Of a stretch of DNA of 64,000 nucleotides, positions 24,813 through 36,790 are shown in pieces. This stretch comes from Cristatella mucedo (lineage: Eukaryota; Bryozoa; Phylactolaemata; Cristatellidae). The stretch is from positions 1 to 64,000 of the forward strand of contig WPIO01000110.1 in assembly GCA_009760855.2 (NCBI GenBank). Reading direction: 5' to 3'. Numbering within the stretch: position 1 is the stretch's first letter; the number at the start of each line of letters is the position of its first letter. The notes beneath the pieces were generated by a model. The model saw nothing but the letters and a program-made list of their open reading frames with translations. It searched no databases and was not told the origin of the DNA. The translations under genes were made by a program, and so were the position numbers.

Positions 24813-26435
24813 CAGTCGCAATAATTCATCACAATTAATTAGTGCGTAGCACAGCCTTCCATTTTGCAACACTTCATCATCGATGAAGCACGATGATCTC
24901 CATAAGGAAAAAGGTGGATGAGCTACGTCTTCCGGAGCGGGAATGTCTTGGAAAGTACATAAATAAATGAGGTGGATAGATGGATAGAAGGATAGTATAG
25001 ATTTGAAGAAGCAGAAAAGCGGCTGATATCGGCACCACAAGTATCGATCGATGCTCCAAGTCTGACAGAGGAGTAGGTGGGCATGAGTTGGGCAAGAAGT
25101 TTCGACTTAAGGAGGAAAAGATGCTCCAGAGCAGCATCACCAGAGCATCGACCAATGATGCACGCACTGCAACCTTGCTGGCTGCAACACTGCGTCTCGA
25201 GTCATTTCGCACAATGGGAGAGCCACCCACTGTCGTGTCATTTGGGTTCATGCAGCTGTGCGTGTGAGGATTCTTGTTGCTGTCTGATGTCCAGCTTTGC
25301 TTAAGGTTGGCAGGCGGAGACCTCCCGGCCTCGGCTGCTTAACTGCTTTCGATGCGCGAAGCAGCAGCAGGCAGCAGCAGCAGCACGCACACAGCAGTGG
25401 CGGCAGCACTGAGCCTCACTGCATTCTGACTGACTGTCTGTGTCACGGCTTCTGTACTGGGCTAATCAGTAGCACAGGCTGGACCAGTCGGGCAGATGCT
25501 GCAATAAACAGAAATGCGACCCTAAAGTACTTTAAGTGAGTGATCCTGGACAGGGCCAATATAGCCAGGCGATCATAGCACGGCTACACCTCACATTGTT
25601 TTTGCAGAGCCCCACACATGCAGGCTAGCCTGCTACATTTTCCTGAGGAAGTTAGATGGATGAGTACCGACAGACAGAGACAGTCAAGCACACAAAGACG
25701 AAAATTAAGAAATCCACCTGTTGCTCAGAGCCCTTGATCTGTACTTGAATGTGTCCTTTCTACGTCTCATGCATGTTGAAATCGTGCACGTTCTCAGGGA
25801 ATCAATTGACAGATTATATTCCAGCATATGCAATGTGTCTACAAAGAGATTTAGCACTCTTAGGCACTAAATAAATATAGTATACTATTATTATTGCCAC
25901 AGATATGAAGCGAGTGAGAGAGAGAGAGAGACAAAGAGAGAAAGAGATAGTGAGACACATAGAATGAGAGGACTAGAGAACGACAGAGAGCCCGGAGAGT
26001 TAAAAATAAGAAGGTGAGCGGATCAATGGGTCACACTGAGCGTCAGCAGAAGCTAGTGCGCCAGCAACCGACAGAGCAAACTGAGAAGGGCATGCGTGGA
26101 AGGCTGCTCGCTGATATGTAGCAGCCCATGAACGTGAATCATCAAGCACATTACTAAAATAATCACAGATAACCTAAGAGATCGAAGCAGGATAGCACGA
26201 CTTGTACTAAGTCACATTCCAACACAAAATAGTCGCTTTTTCGCTATGTAATGACCGCATCACACATACAACGTTGACACTGTAGCTTTTCTAGTTTTTA
26301 GCATTACAGCTTGAATGCAGACATGGATTACGAATAAGCTCCTTAACATGCTCTTGCAAGCCACTGACGATGCAGGCCACAGCAAGAAAAGGCAGCGTGC
26401 TGCAGCAGAATGTGCAGAACTGCCACTTAGATGCT
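24813..26435. other. No recognised gene; one LINE-tail remnant
   Basis: Anonymous sequence. At 25800-25895 there is a decayed LINE 3' tail (AAAGAGATTTAGCACTCTTAG followed by TATTATTATT). A short GA-rich stretch lies at about 25913-25970. Confidence 0.4.
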
Positions 26436-26439
26436 CGAG

Positions 26440-26454
26440 GAGAGAGAGAGCGAG

Positions 26455-26490
<36 letters not shown>

Positions 26491-26580
26491 AGATAGAGAG
26501 AGAAGGAGAGAGAGAGAGAGAGGGAGAGAGGGAGGGAGAGAGAGAGAGAGAGAGGGAGAAAGAGAGAGAGAGAAAGAGAC
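26440..26580. repeat. Interrupted (GA)n microsatellite
   Basis: A GA tract with GGGA and AAGA interruptions, ending just before a LINE fragment. Confidence 0.9.
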
Positions 26581-26629
26581 CTTTGCTTTGAGCCCTCCCA
26601 GCAATCGAGGCCCGATCGATTCTCCTACA

Positions 26630-27685
26630 CACACACTTGCTGCATGCAGTGATGACATCCTGCACGTGGATGACGACAAAGAAAACTTTCTAATAAAGTG
26701 AATGATGACAAAGCCAACGTACTAGATTATAGGCAAATATCAAATGTGATTCAGAAATTGAAATACTAAGCTCAGAACTAGGCTCCTGTGTCAGCTGACG
26801 CTTCATGTAGACGTCATGCACTAAGTCTGGCGTGTCTTTTGACACAAAGCTGATCTTTTCTTTTAGACGACCACATCAGCAAGATCACAGTCACAGTCAC
26901 CGCCATTTGCACCTGCAGCACAACACAAGTCGGCGAGCCTGCTTATGAGTGAGGGATACACAGCATCGAAATGGTCCAACGGCATTCTGTATACATCCTG
27001 TCTTAGAACTTAGGTAAAGTCACTGCTTCATGGTGGTCTAACGGCGCCTTGAGTGCTAACAGTTACGCAAAAACTTGCTGGCAGCTACGGCTGTCTGTCG
27101 TGAGCATAGCAGGTGCCACATAACACACCACTTCTTGCCAGTCCTGTCACATGTGACGCTCCTAATTCAAGCATAGCAGCGCATATCGATTCAAGGTTGT
27201 CACCGTCACTTATACTGTTTAGGTCCCCTCACTCTCTGCTCTCGCTACCCTATCAAGAACCAGAACTCATACACCAGGCCGAAGAATCATACGAACCTGC
27301 TGTTTTTGACTCAAAGTCGTTTAAACTACAATCTGCGTACGACAACCTCAAAACCGTTTGAGACCGTGCCTTTAGTTCGTATGCTCTTCAAAGCCTGGAA
27401 CTCTACTACCGCGCAATGGCCACAACGTCCCGTCTGACCATGAACGACATTTAATAATTAGCTTAAAACGCACCTTCTTTTTTACGGCATTTAGACTGGA
27501 TCTTTGTCATTTGTCCTTTGTGTGTGCATATGCATGCCTAAACCAATGCCTTCTGCTTGCAGATGATACAGCCTAATCATTTGGTAAATGCTTTCTGTGC
27601 AGCATCTGTCAACTGGTGCCTAGCAAGAGATTCAATTCACTGAGGGCGGAATGCAAATTTAGCATATATTATTATTGTTAAAGTA
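26630..27685 (+). mobile_element. LINE family A-like, decayed copy
   Basis: It begins with a segment equivalent to the LINE coding stretch after the YADD box (TTGCTGCATGCAGTGATGAC) and runs through CTGTCGTGAGCATAGCAG, GAGACCGTGCCTTTAGTTCG and the 3' UTR to TTATTATTGTT. It is full of indels with no coding capacity. Confidence 0.7.
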
Positions 27686-27825
27686 TGAACCTGACAAAGC
27701 TGCATCCTACACTGGGCTGCATTTACCCACACTCGAGTGGAGAGCACAAAGCATCAATAAGCAGCACGAGCTATACTTACTTGGCCGACAGAAGAACAAG
27801 TTTACAATTGTGGGCCCTCACTTTT

Positions 27826-28667
27826 ATAAATAATAATAATGCCCTTGAGAAAGCGCCCTCAGAGAACTCAATCTCTTTCTAGGCGCTTACATTTGCTGCA
27901 AAGAGAAACGCGATTGAATGGTGAGTAATATCATGCTTGATAAACAACATGAACAACATGGTCAGGGGTGACATGCACAGGGTCAGCATGCAAATGTGGT
28001 TAGTGGCAGCATGCGCAGTGTCAGCATGCATTAGCACACATCAAGCATGAATCGCAGGGACCCACTCAATGCTGTCCTAAATAGGTGTGTTTTAGCTCTT
28101 TTTAATGTGGTCAAGTCAGAGAGTATTGTAACGAAAGTCGGAGTGATTTCCAGGCTTTGGGACCATAGGAACTAAATGCACGGTCTCCAAAGGATTTGAG
28201 GTTTGTACGAGGTATTGGTAAACTGTTGGATTCCGAAAAGCGGGTGGTACGATGCGTGGCCTGGCATGCTCACGACAGACAAGCCTAGCTGCAGAGTTTG
28301 CACCAGTTGTAATTACCTGATTGCACATGCCGGTAGGCCAGCAAGCAGTGAGTTACTGAAGTCAAGACGGGATGTCACAAATGCATGGACCAACTTAGAC
28401 GTGGTATCCTTATCTAAACAAGCCATAATTTTAGCAATGTTATGTAGCTGAAAGTAGGCAGACTTGATTGTGGCGCTGATGTGGTCGTCTAACGAGAGGT
28501 CACTTTAGAACATGACACCCAGATTTCGAGCTGATTCAAGAGGAGATATTCTGGCAGAGCCAATTTTGAGTGTCAGCCTTTCCAATTTTTGAATCACACT
28601 GGGTTTGCCCATAACTAGTAAGTTAGTTTTATCATCGTTTAGTTTTAGAAAATGTGCTGCCATCCAT
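27826..28667 (-). mobile_element. LINE family A copy, interrupted
   Basis: A minus-strand copy with its tail and hairpin at 27826-27900 and its coding remnants extending to 28667, where a second copy of the same family begins. An internal deletion joins the segments near 28258-28265. Confidence 0.8.
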
Positions 28668-30122
28668 AATAATAATAACATTGCACTTGATAAAGCGCCC
28701 TCAGAGAACTTAATCTCTTTCTAGGCGCTTTACATTTGCTGCAAAGTGATATGCAATAGAATAGTAAGTAAAATCATGCTTGAAAAACAAACAAAATAAA
28801 TAATATGGTTAGGGGTGACATGCACAGGGTCAGCATGCAAATGTGGTTAGTGGCAGCATGCACAGTGTCAGCACGCATAAGCACATCAATGACGAATCAC
28901 AGGGACCCACTAAATGCTGTCCTAAATAGGTGTGTTTTTTTTAAAGTTTCTTTTAAATGTGGTCAGGTCAGGGGATGTTCTGACGCAGGTCGGGAGGGAG
29001 TTCCAGGCTTTGGGAGCATACGAGCTAAATGCACGGTCTCCAAAGGATTTAAGGTTTGTACGAGGTATTTCCAGACTGTTGGATTCCGAAAAGCGAGTGG
29101 TACGATGCTTGGCCTGATGGGGTAGTATATCTGAAAGATAGGCTGGAGCCATAGAATGAAGAGACCTAAAAGAGAGCGACAAAACCTTGAAGTCAATCCG
29201 TTGCTTGACTGGGTAGTGCAGTGCAGGTCGGCGAGAAGTGGAGTAATGTGGCAACTGCGACGCTCACGACAGACAAGCCTAGCTGCAGAGTTTTTGCACC
29301 AGCTGCAATCGCCTGATCGCACATGCTGGTAGGCCAGTAAGCAGTGAGTTGCAGAAGTCGAGACGAGATGTCACGAATGCATGGACCAGCTTGGACGTGG
29401 TATCCTTATCTAAACAAGCTCTAATTTTAGCAATGTTATGAAGCTGAAAATAGGCAGATTTGACCGTGGAGCTGATGTGGTCGTCTAACGAGAGGTCGCT
29501 TTGGAATATGACACCTAGATTTCGAGCTGATTCAACTGGAGATATGCTGGCAGAGCCAATTTTGAAAGTCAGCCTTTCCAATTTCTGAATCACACTGGGT
29601 TTGCCCATAACTAGTAAGTTAGTTTTATCATCGTTTAGTTTTAGAAAATTTGCTGCCATCCATGTGCGGATGTCATCAATGCATGCAGCTAGTGAGTTTA
29701 GAGAATTTGAGGTGCTCGAAGGCTGGGAGGGATCAAAGCAAAGGTACAACTGAGTGTCATCTGCATAGAAGTGAAAGCCTAGATTGTGCTTGGCAATCAC
29801 ATCAGCAAGAGGGAGAGTATAAACCGTGAAAAGAGCCAGACCTAGCACAGAGCCCTGAGGTACTCCATATTTTAGAGGTACTTCATATGATCTTTGTCCA
29901 TTCACGTCAACACTCTGGAGTCTCCCACTGAGATAGGATCTGAACCACTGCAGAGCAGTGCCAGTGATGTCCAGGCGAGATGAGAGTCGCTCTAGAAGTA
30001 CTTTGTGATCGATGGTATCAAAAGCTGCCGAAAGATCGAGCAAAACAAGAAGAGACACTCTACCCATGTCTGCATTCCTAAGTAGGTCGTTGTATACCCG
30101 AAGCAATGCTGACTCTGTGGAG
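28668..30122 (-). mobile_element. LINE family A copy inserted into another family A copy
   Basis: The ATT tail of this copy (28668-28680) lies directly against the coding part of the previous copy. It extends through the C-terminal region and the RT to 30122, where homology with the long copy ends at the HSTESALLRVYNDL-coding segment. It is 5'-truncated. Confidence 0.85.
29279..30122 (-). pseudogene. LINE reverse transcriptase, 5'-truncated
   Basis: An open minus-strand frame covers the RT core from HSTESALLRVYNDLLRNADM through DLSAAFDTIDHKVLLERLSS, GVPQGSVLG and FHFYADDTQLYLCF, the catalytic Asp pair, to [20 protein letters not shown]. It then shifts frame near 29290. It is the best-preserved RT core in the window, but it has no endonuclease and no start. 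The open frame extends upstream to 30220 in sequence that is not LINE. Confidence 0.85.
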
Positions 30123-30254
30123 TACACTGAAGTTGCTTTCAGTATGCAAAAATATCTATTGACAGCCCTAAAAACAAAAACATGCTGTTGGTACACTTGG
30201 TGTGAAGTCGTTTTCACCACGATTTACTCATGACACCTTTATCTGGCCAGGCAT

Positions 30255-30650
30255 AGAGAGCACAAGCTTCTACATTCTCTTCTGCTGTGGCACATTTCGC
30301 ATAGCTTGAATTTACTGAAACAGATCGGCTTCTGATGTAAGTCGAAAAGCTATCGTGGCCGCTTGTCTATATCATACCTTAAACGTTCCATGGGTTCGGA
30401 TCAAGCGACTACGTGGGCCTCTGGATCAGCACGACAAAAGATTCGTAAAAAAAATGTTCTTTATTCAAGTTGCTGTGGGTCAAGCAAGTTGAAACTCCCA
30501 AGCTGAAATATTTTGCTGGAGATGGTTATATCTGACAGCAAGAGAACGACCCTAAGCACATTGCCCGACCAATAAATTACCCTTTGACGAATCGGTACAC
30601 TGATGCAGTGGTAGACTCAGTTGCCTGATTCATACTCAAAGGTCATACAT
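30255..30650 (+). repeat. Unclassified interspersed repeat, copy 1
   Basis: Diverged but collinear with 33575-34095: shared blocks include ACAAGCTTCT, TGCTGTGGCACATTT, GCGACTACGTGGGCC, a TTCGTAAAAAAAATGTTCTTT-like block and CAGCAAGAGAACGACC. The strand is arbitrary, and no coding capacity is seen. Confidence 0.55.
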
Positions 30651-30859
30651 TTGGTAAACATTGACAGACGTCTTCGACGTCTTCAGCAAAATTCTGGATT
30701 TGTGAAATGTCCTACGAGGGGAGACCAGAGGGAAAATTATTCTAGACAACTAAGCCAGAAACAGAAGAAGCAGGCAACTAGAGGAAGAAGCTATTTTGGA
30801 CGAGTTACTATTTTGGATGGGCAAGCCAGGAGTAGGAGAAACGTAAAAGCAAGTGACCA

Positions 30860-31270
30860 GACCACGACTTGATCACATTTAAAAAGAAACTAAAAACGCA
30901 TCTATTTATCACAGCATTTGGCAGGTTCCTGTAATTCGTCTTTTAAGTGCTAACGGTTCGAATCCTTCGGTGGGCGATTCTTAATCGCCGCTGCAAGCAA
31001 TGGTGATAGCCGTAAAAGCTCTTCTGTCGCTATAAAAGAGGCTGTTTAATCAGCTAGGATTCTATGCATGCTGACACTGTGCATGCTGCCACTAACTATA
31101 CTTGCATGCTGACCCTGATCATATCACACCTAACCATGTTATTCTTGTTTATTAAGCATGCTACCAATAACCATTTGATCGTGCTTCCTTTGAAGCAGAT
31201 GTAAAGTGCCTAGAAAAAGATTTGAGTTCTCTCAGGGTGCTATATAAAATGTACTATTATTATTATTATC
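30860..31270 (+). mobile_element. LINE family A 3' fragment with a SINE inside
   Basis: The LINE 3' UTR runs from GACCACGACTTGATCACATT to the hairpin and (ATT)n at 31255-31270. It is interrupted between AAGTGCTAA and CTATGCATGCTGACACTG by a SINE. Confidence 0.75.
30952..31065 (+). mobile_element. tRNA-derived SINE, family 1, nested in the LINE
   Basis: GGTTCGAATCC matches the RNA polymerase III B-box exactly. It is followed by TTCGGTGGGCGATT and the same body as the copies at 10.0 and 21.9 kb. There is no A-box half, so the copy is 5'-truncated. Confidence 0.7.
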
Positions 31271-31299
31271 ATTATTTATAGGTATATGCACTGTTTGAA

Positions 31300-31535
31300 A
31301 AGGAGCAAGTGCAGATCACAGAGAAGTGGTTGTAGTGGCAGTTGTGTTGCTCGTGCAAGCCAAGTTGCACAACACAGAAACGTTTTATGATAGTTGTGAC
31401 GTCCTTGCAGATCACAGAGAAGTGGCAAAGGTGGCCTTTCTGACACTCGTGCAAGCCTAGCTTCAGATCACAAAGAACTGGTCAATGTAGTAGTTGTGCT
31501 GTTCATGCAAACCAAGTTGCATATTATAAAGAATT
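31300..31535. repeat. Short diverged tandem repeat, LINE-related
   Basis: The motif GCAGATCACAGAGAAGTGG recurs at 31311 and 31406, with decayed forms at 31463 and 31519. A further copy lies at 31907. Each is followed by a TTGCTCGTGCAAGCC-like block that resembles the LINE segment CTCACGACAGACAAGCC. It looks like a local amplification of a LINE piece. Confidence 0.5.
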
Positions 31536-31794
31536 GGTTAAAAAACAAGAACACGGGGTTAGCAGCATATTTACCAGCCTCGTTTGTATAAAAAGAATTA
31601 TTCATTTGTACAGAGCCCCAAAAGAACCTAATCTCTACTCAAGCGCTTCACACATGCCTCAGGGCACGAGCCCACAATCTCAGCCAGGCCTTGGTCCCCC
31701 CCCCCCCCGTCGGGAGCACCAGCTGACCGCTGAACCTAACCAGCTCGACAGCAGAAGAGCCGGCCATCACTACTGCTTGCAGTGGGATACATAA

Positions 31795-31875
31795 TATCGC
31801 TCACAGCAGGACACGAACCCACGACCTAGGTCGCGAAGAGATGACACCTTAACCTGGGCTAAGAGCCGGATTATG
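31795..31875 (-). mobile_element. tRNA-derived SINE head, family 2
   Basis: On the minus strand, an A-box-like TTAGCCCAGGTTAAGG and a B-box GGTCGTGGGTTCGTGTCC lie at tRNA-like spacing. It is similar to the copy at 49.47 kb. Confidence 0.65.
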
Positions 31876-32159
31876 AGGGCACTAGCGATGCTCATGCAAG
31901 TCTGGCTGCAGATCACAGAGACATGGTTCAGGTGGCTGTTGTGGCAAGCTGTGTACTCATGCATGACGATCTGCATAAGCCCGAGCACTGATTACACGGG
32001 TAGGGAAACCGACGCACAATTAAACCGAGGACTGTGACCTGTTTATCATTAATCAAGCTCCACTGCTTGATGGTGCCCTCCACACATGCACACTCCACAG
32101 CTAACTGAAGGCGAAAATGAAGGGAGAAAGACAAGCAGGATGCCATGGTCAGTGAGTGA

Positions 32160-32950
32160 TGATGGCGCTAGGTGTGTTACGTAATGCAATGTATCTCCAT
32201 CTGTAACTCCACAAAGCTGCAAAGACTGTGTGGGTATTACGCAGCAGAGTTTTGTATAGCGAACTCACATCCTAAGCGGCTTTCGGTACGCATTCGGTAG
32301 CCAACAGACTTCGTCTCATGCAACAAAGAGAAAGTGGCATGCATAGCAGGGTCAGGAGAACAGCTGAGGCAGTGAGTAGCATGGAAATAGCAGCTAAGGA
32401 CCGCTGAAAAGGATGAGCCATAGGCGGCAGCAGGAGAGTAGTTGTCGTTGCATAAGAATCGTGGAAGCAAGTTCCACAGTCTAGGACCAGCAGAGCTAAA
32501 GATTCTGTCGCCAACGGTCTTTGAGTGTTTTGCAGCCATATTCATAGTCATTTGCAGTGGCATAGCTGCCAGTTTTGGTAGCCCAGCCAAAAGGAAATTA
32601 CAATAATCAAGCCGACACAGAACTAAAGAGCTAGTTAAATTGTTTGCAAGCCACCGTGGAAGACAGCGCCTTTTCTTCTATAGGGATCGGACGTGATGAC
32701 TAGCTGTAGAAGCAGTCTTCTGAATGAAGCTTTTAAAATTTAGGCAGCTGTCGAAAACTACACATACATTTCGAGCACGTGGTGATAGTCACACAACAGC
32801 ATCACCTATTAGAAGAGCAAAGCCTTCTAATCCAGCCACATGCTTAGTGTGTCCTGTGAGCAGCAGTTCTGTTTTATCGTCTTTACTACTCACAACTATA
32901 TGCCATTCATAGAAAAACATTCCTCAACAAAACAAGGAGCTACTTAAGTG
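32160..32950 (-). mobile_element. LINE family B copy
   Basis: A minus-strand copy: 3' UTR at 32160-32330, the C-terminal coding part (SAGPRLWNLLP-type) at 32330-32590, then an RT segment to 32950 matching 36200-36400. The frames are broken. Confidence 0.8.
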
Positions 32951-32954
32951 ACAG

Positions 32955-33145
32955 AACCTTTGGTAAGTGACAGAACCTTGAAGTCAATGCGCTGCTTGAT
33001 TAGAAGTCAATGCAGGTCGGCGAGAAGTGGTGTGACGTGGCAACTGCGACCCTCACAATAGACGAGCCTAGCTGCAGAATTTTGCACCAGCTGTAAGTGC
33101 CTGATTGCACAAGCCAGTATACAAGCAAGCAGTGAGTTACAGTTA
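32955..33145 (-). mobile_element. LINE family A internal fragment
   Basis: It matches the [19 protein letters not shown]-coding part of family A (seen as ACCTTGAAGTCAATGCGCTG and GGTCGGCGAGAAGTGG). It is sandwiched between family B pieces. Confidence 0.7.
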
Positions 33146-33149
33146 TCTC

Positions 33150-33475
33150 AGGCAACAAAGAGAAGGTGGGAAGCATAGCAGAGTCAGTAGAGCAGCTGAG
33201 CTAGTGAGTAGCATGGAAGTAGCTCAGGACCGCTGAAAAGGATGAGCCATAGTCGGCAGCAGGAGAGTAGTTGTCGTTGCGTAAGAATCGTGGAAGCACA
33301 TCGTTCCACCTGCAGAGCAAAAGCTTCTGTCGCCAACGATCTTTAAGCTGAGGAATGGAACAGCTAATTTATTCTCCATACCGGACCTGGAGGCACGAGG
33401 AGGCTGAAACTGGTGCAGCAGTTCAGCTAGGTATGGAGGTGCCAAGCCGTGGTGGGCCTTGTGGGTACGCGTAAG
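33150..33475 (-). mobile_element. LINE family B C-terminal fragment
   Basis: Minus-strand coding remnant with PPYLAELLHQFQPPRASRSG and NKLAVPFLSLKIVGDRS. It is collinear with 35600-35930 and broken near 33300. Confidence 0.8.
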
Positions 33476-33574
33476 AACTTTGCTCTGTATCCGTGCAAGA
33501 TGACAGCAAATAGGTATGATGCCAGACAGAATTTCCGGTGGTACAAAAAATCTAGCCCTACTTTACCTGGCAAA

Positions 33575-34095
33575 AAAGTCACAAGCTTCTGTGCTCTCTT
33601 GTGCTGTAGCACATTTTACAGAGCGTGGATGTAACTGAAAAGGCACACTACTTGGCCAAAAATGCTGCCTCAGCCCTCTATCTTAATTGTTCTGTAAACG
33701 TGCTATAAGTTCAGATTAGGCGACTAGCTGGGCCGTTGCATCAGTGCCACACCGGATTCATCAAAAACGTACTTCATTGAAGTTGTTTCAACCAAGTTGC
33801 ATTTCAAAGCTCAAATAGTCTATTCGGGGGCTCGATATAAACATACATATATATATATACACGTGCGTGCGTGCATGATAGCAAGATAATGACCACACTG
33901 AGCATTGTCACTTTATTATTTATTATATTTATATTTTAATTATATAATCATTTTAAATATAAATAAATATATTTAATATTTATTACTGACCACTTCCAGG
34001 TCCGCAAAGTACTTTTCTGGCAAATCCCGGTGCTGATGCAGCGGCCCAGCAGGTGGCCTGCCTGATCTGAACACTGTAGAACATTTATCAGATGA
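33575..34095 (+). repeat. Unclassified interspersed repeat, copy 2
   Basis: It shares order and motifs with 30255-30650 (ACAAGCTTCTGTGCTCTCTT, GCGACTAGCTGGGCC, TTCATCAAAAACGTACTT, a GCAAGATAATGACCACACTG-like block). It also contains an AT-rich insert at 33840-33985. Both copies lie beside a minus-strand LINE. Confidence 0.55.
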
Positions 34096-35490
34096 TCTCT
34101 GCTGGTGGCAGAAGCAGTGGTCGGCCTACAACAGCAGCAGAAATTTTCCGTATCATTTTGACTTTGTGAAATGTGCAAGCATGTGCACCAACAGCACACA
34201 TGTTCGCCTGTGGGCAGTCCATGAATATTTTAACATGATGTGCAAAACTGTAGTGTACCTTGCATCGTACGAACCCTCTTAGCACCCAAACGGAGTAACA
34301 GTGACAGCAGCAGCAGCGACTATGCTGCAGGGATTGTTTGCCACCAAGTGCACTCTGGACGTACAAGACACTAAGACACACAACTACATTTCGGCAGCCA
34401 GCAGCTAGCAGTCAGAAGAATAAGAGAAGGTACGACCACTTTCCAGCAGTCGAAATCTATTCATCATTCGCTGACACGACATGGAGTAGACGAATGCAAA
34501 AATAAATATGCCAATACGACATACCTTGGATACAACTGTACAACTCTATTTGACATACAACTGTAATTGAACCTGGCCACTGCCAAGAGTGAAAGACACC
34601 TAGCTGAGCTACGATCATGGTAAGTCATGGCACTTGATGAACATCTAAATCTCAGACGGATATCGATTTGAGCACGATACGCGACTGCGTGTGCAAGAAA
34701 ATCCAAGCATCCTAAGAGACTGGCTGCATTGGCCAGGGCTCGCCGAGTTGACGGGCAGTATTTCTGCAGCTAAGAACCACACGGTCATGCCGTAAAACTG
34801 CCCGCGACCGAGTGGAACTAGGGCCCGAGTCCGAATGACTGCAATCGATGTAAACACTCGGGCTTTCGCGCCGTCTTTTGGCGGCCAAGCAGCAGCGAAG
34901 CTCCATCCGAACCGGAGAGCGAAACGAGTGTGCGTGCCGCTGCCAAGTCCCCCCCCCCTCCCCTCTCGCTAATTCTAACGCCCAGCGCAGCCAGAGGCCA
35001 CCAAAAAAAAACGCCTCTGAACGAACGCACGCGGAGGATAACGCATCGTACGCGGAGACAGTGGTACGGAGGCGGCCAACTCAGAAAGCGCTCAGCCGCG
35101 TGCATGGCGGCAGCAGCCGGCGGGGAATCGGAAGAAAGCGCAGCCAAAGGGCTCTTTGTGAGCAGCCGCTTGGCTTACCCTCGGATTTCCGGCTTCGTTT
35201 AGAGCGAGGCTGGTCTCAATGTGGATCACACTTGGCTGGCATTTGGCAGCTGTGCTCTAGGCGATCAGCCGGAGCACCCACGCCACACCGGGGACGACTC
35301 GAGCGCATCAAAGTAACCTCCTAAACCAAAGAAGGATAGTAGGGGCTCTCTCTCGGAGGACACGCGGTGCATTTCCGGAGGGTTGAGGCTGTTCTGGCTA
35401 GCCGTTGAGCATTTTGCGTTCGGCAAAGTGCTGAGGCTTTGTACATGCAGGTATAATTTGGCGATTCTGTGCAGGCTCCCGCCCGACCTT
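34096..35490. other. No recognised gene; GC-rich core at 34.85-35.25 kb
   Basis: Short frames only. The GC-rich block could be a promoter or CpG island of an unseen gene, but no coding exon can be supported. Confidence 0.35.
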
Positions 35491-35494
35491 GCCA

Positions 35495-36790
35495 ATGTAA
35501 TAAAATGTATCGCCGTCTGTAACTCCACAAAGCCACAAAGACCATGTGGATGTTACGCAGGAGAGTTTCGTATAGCGCACGTTACGCATTCGGTAGCCAA
35601 CAGACTTCGTCTCACGCAACAAAGAGAAAGTGGGAAGTATAGCAGAGTCAGGAGAGCAGTTGAGGTAGTGAGTAGCATGGGAGTAGCAGCTCAGGACCGC
35701 TGAAAAGGATGAGCCATAGTCGGCAGCAAGAGAGTAGTTGTCATTGCGTAAGAATTGTGGAAGCAAGTTCCACAGTCTAGGACCTGCAGAGCAAAAGCTT
35801 CTGTCGCCAAAGATCTTTAAGCGGAGCAATGGAACAGCTAATCTAGTGTCCACACAGGACCTGAGGGCACGAGGAGGCTGCAACTGGTGTAGCAGTTCAG
35901 TTAGTTACACAGGAGCCAAGCCGTGGAGGGCCTTGTGGGTCAGCGTAAGAACTTTGCTCTATTTCCGCTGATCAACCGGCATCCACCCTAGCTCTTTTAG
36001 CAAAGGAGACACTCGCTCAAACCTCTGGGACTTGAAGACTAGCCTTGCAGCCATGTTCATAGTCAGCTGCAGTGGCCTAATGGCTTTCTTTCATTGCCCA
36101 GCCAAAAAGAAATTACAATAATCAAGCCGAGACAGAACTAAGGAGCTAGTTAATTTTTTTGCAAGTCACTGTGGAAGGCAGCCATTAATCATAGACAGGC
36201 ATCAGACGTGATGGCTAGCTGTACGAGCAATCTTCTGAATGAAGCTTTTAAAATTGAGGCAGCTGTCGAAAACGACACCTAAATTTCGAGCACGTGGTGA
36301 GGGTCGCACAACAGCATCACCTATTAGAAGAGCAAAGCCTTTTAATCCAGCCACGCGCTTAGGGTGTCCTATGAGCAGCAGTTCGGTTTTATCGTCATTT
36401 AGTTTCAAACAGTTTTCCGACATCCAGGATCGAATGTTGGCAAGGCAAGCATGCAGTTGCTGCAGCATATTCTGACGGTTTGAATGACAAATATAGCTTA
36501 GCATCGTCAGCATAAAGGTGATATCCTATTCCGCGGGCCTTAATCCCTTTTCTCAAAGGTTGAGTATAAATGGAGAGCAGCAAGGGACCGAAGACGTGGA
36601 TCCTTGAGGGACTCCACAGGTGACCCGTCTCGTGAGTGAGACCTGACACCCACTCGAAACGGATTGAACACGATCAGACAAGTATGCTTTAAACCACGCC
36701 AGTGCTTCGTCTGCCAGACCGATCGTTGTTCTCAATCGTTCAAGTAGAACATCGCGATCGATATCAATCCGGCGATTGAGAACTGCCGCC
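35495..36790 (-). mobile_element. LINE family B, longest copy (RT to 3' end)
   Basis: A continuous minus-strand copy. The 3' UTR is at 35495-35600 and the C-terminal domain to about 35985 (ALRSCVDTRLAVPLLRLKIF, SAGPRLWNLLPQFLRNDN). The spacer and RT run to about 36790, with [26 protein letters not shown] and TCGVPQGS. The YADD box and GVPQGS show a CR1/L2-type RT distinct from family A. Stops and shifts break the frame at several places. Confidence 0.8.

Noticed and set aside
24506-25040. His/Thr-rich and Cys/Val-rich frames
   Set aside because: Artefacts of the AC microsatellite.
30952-31030. tRNA gene suggested by a perfect GGTTCGAATCC box
   Set aside because: There is no A-box half or acceptor stem, and the same body recurs elsewhere, so it is a SINE.
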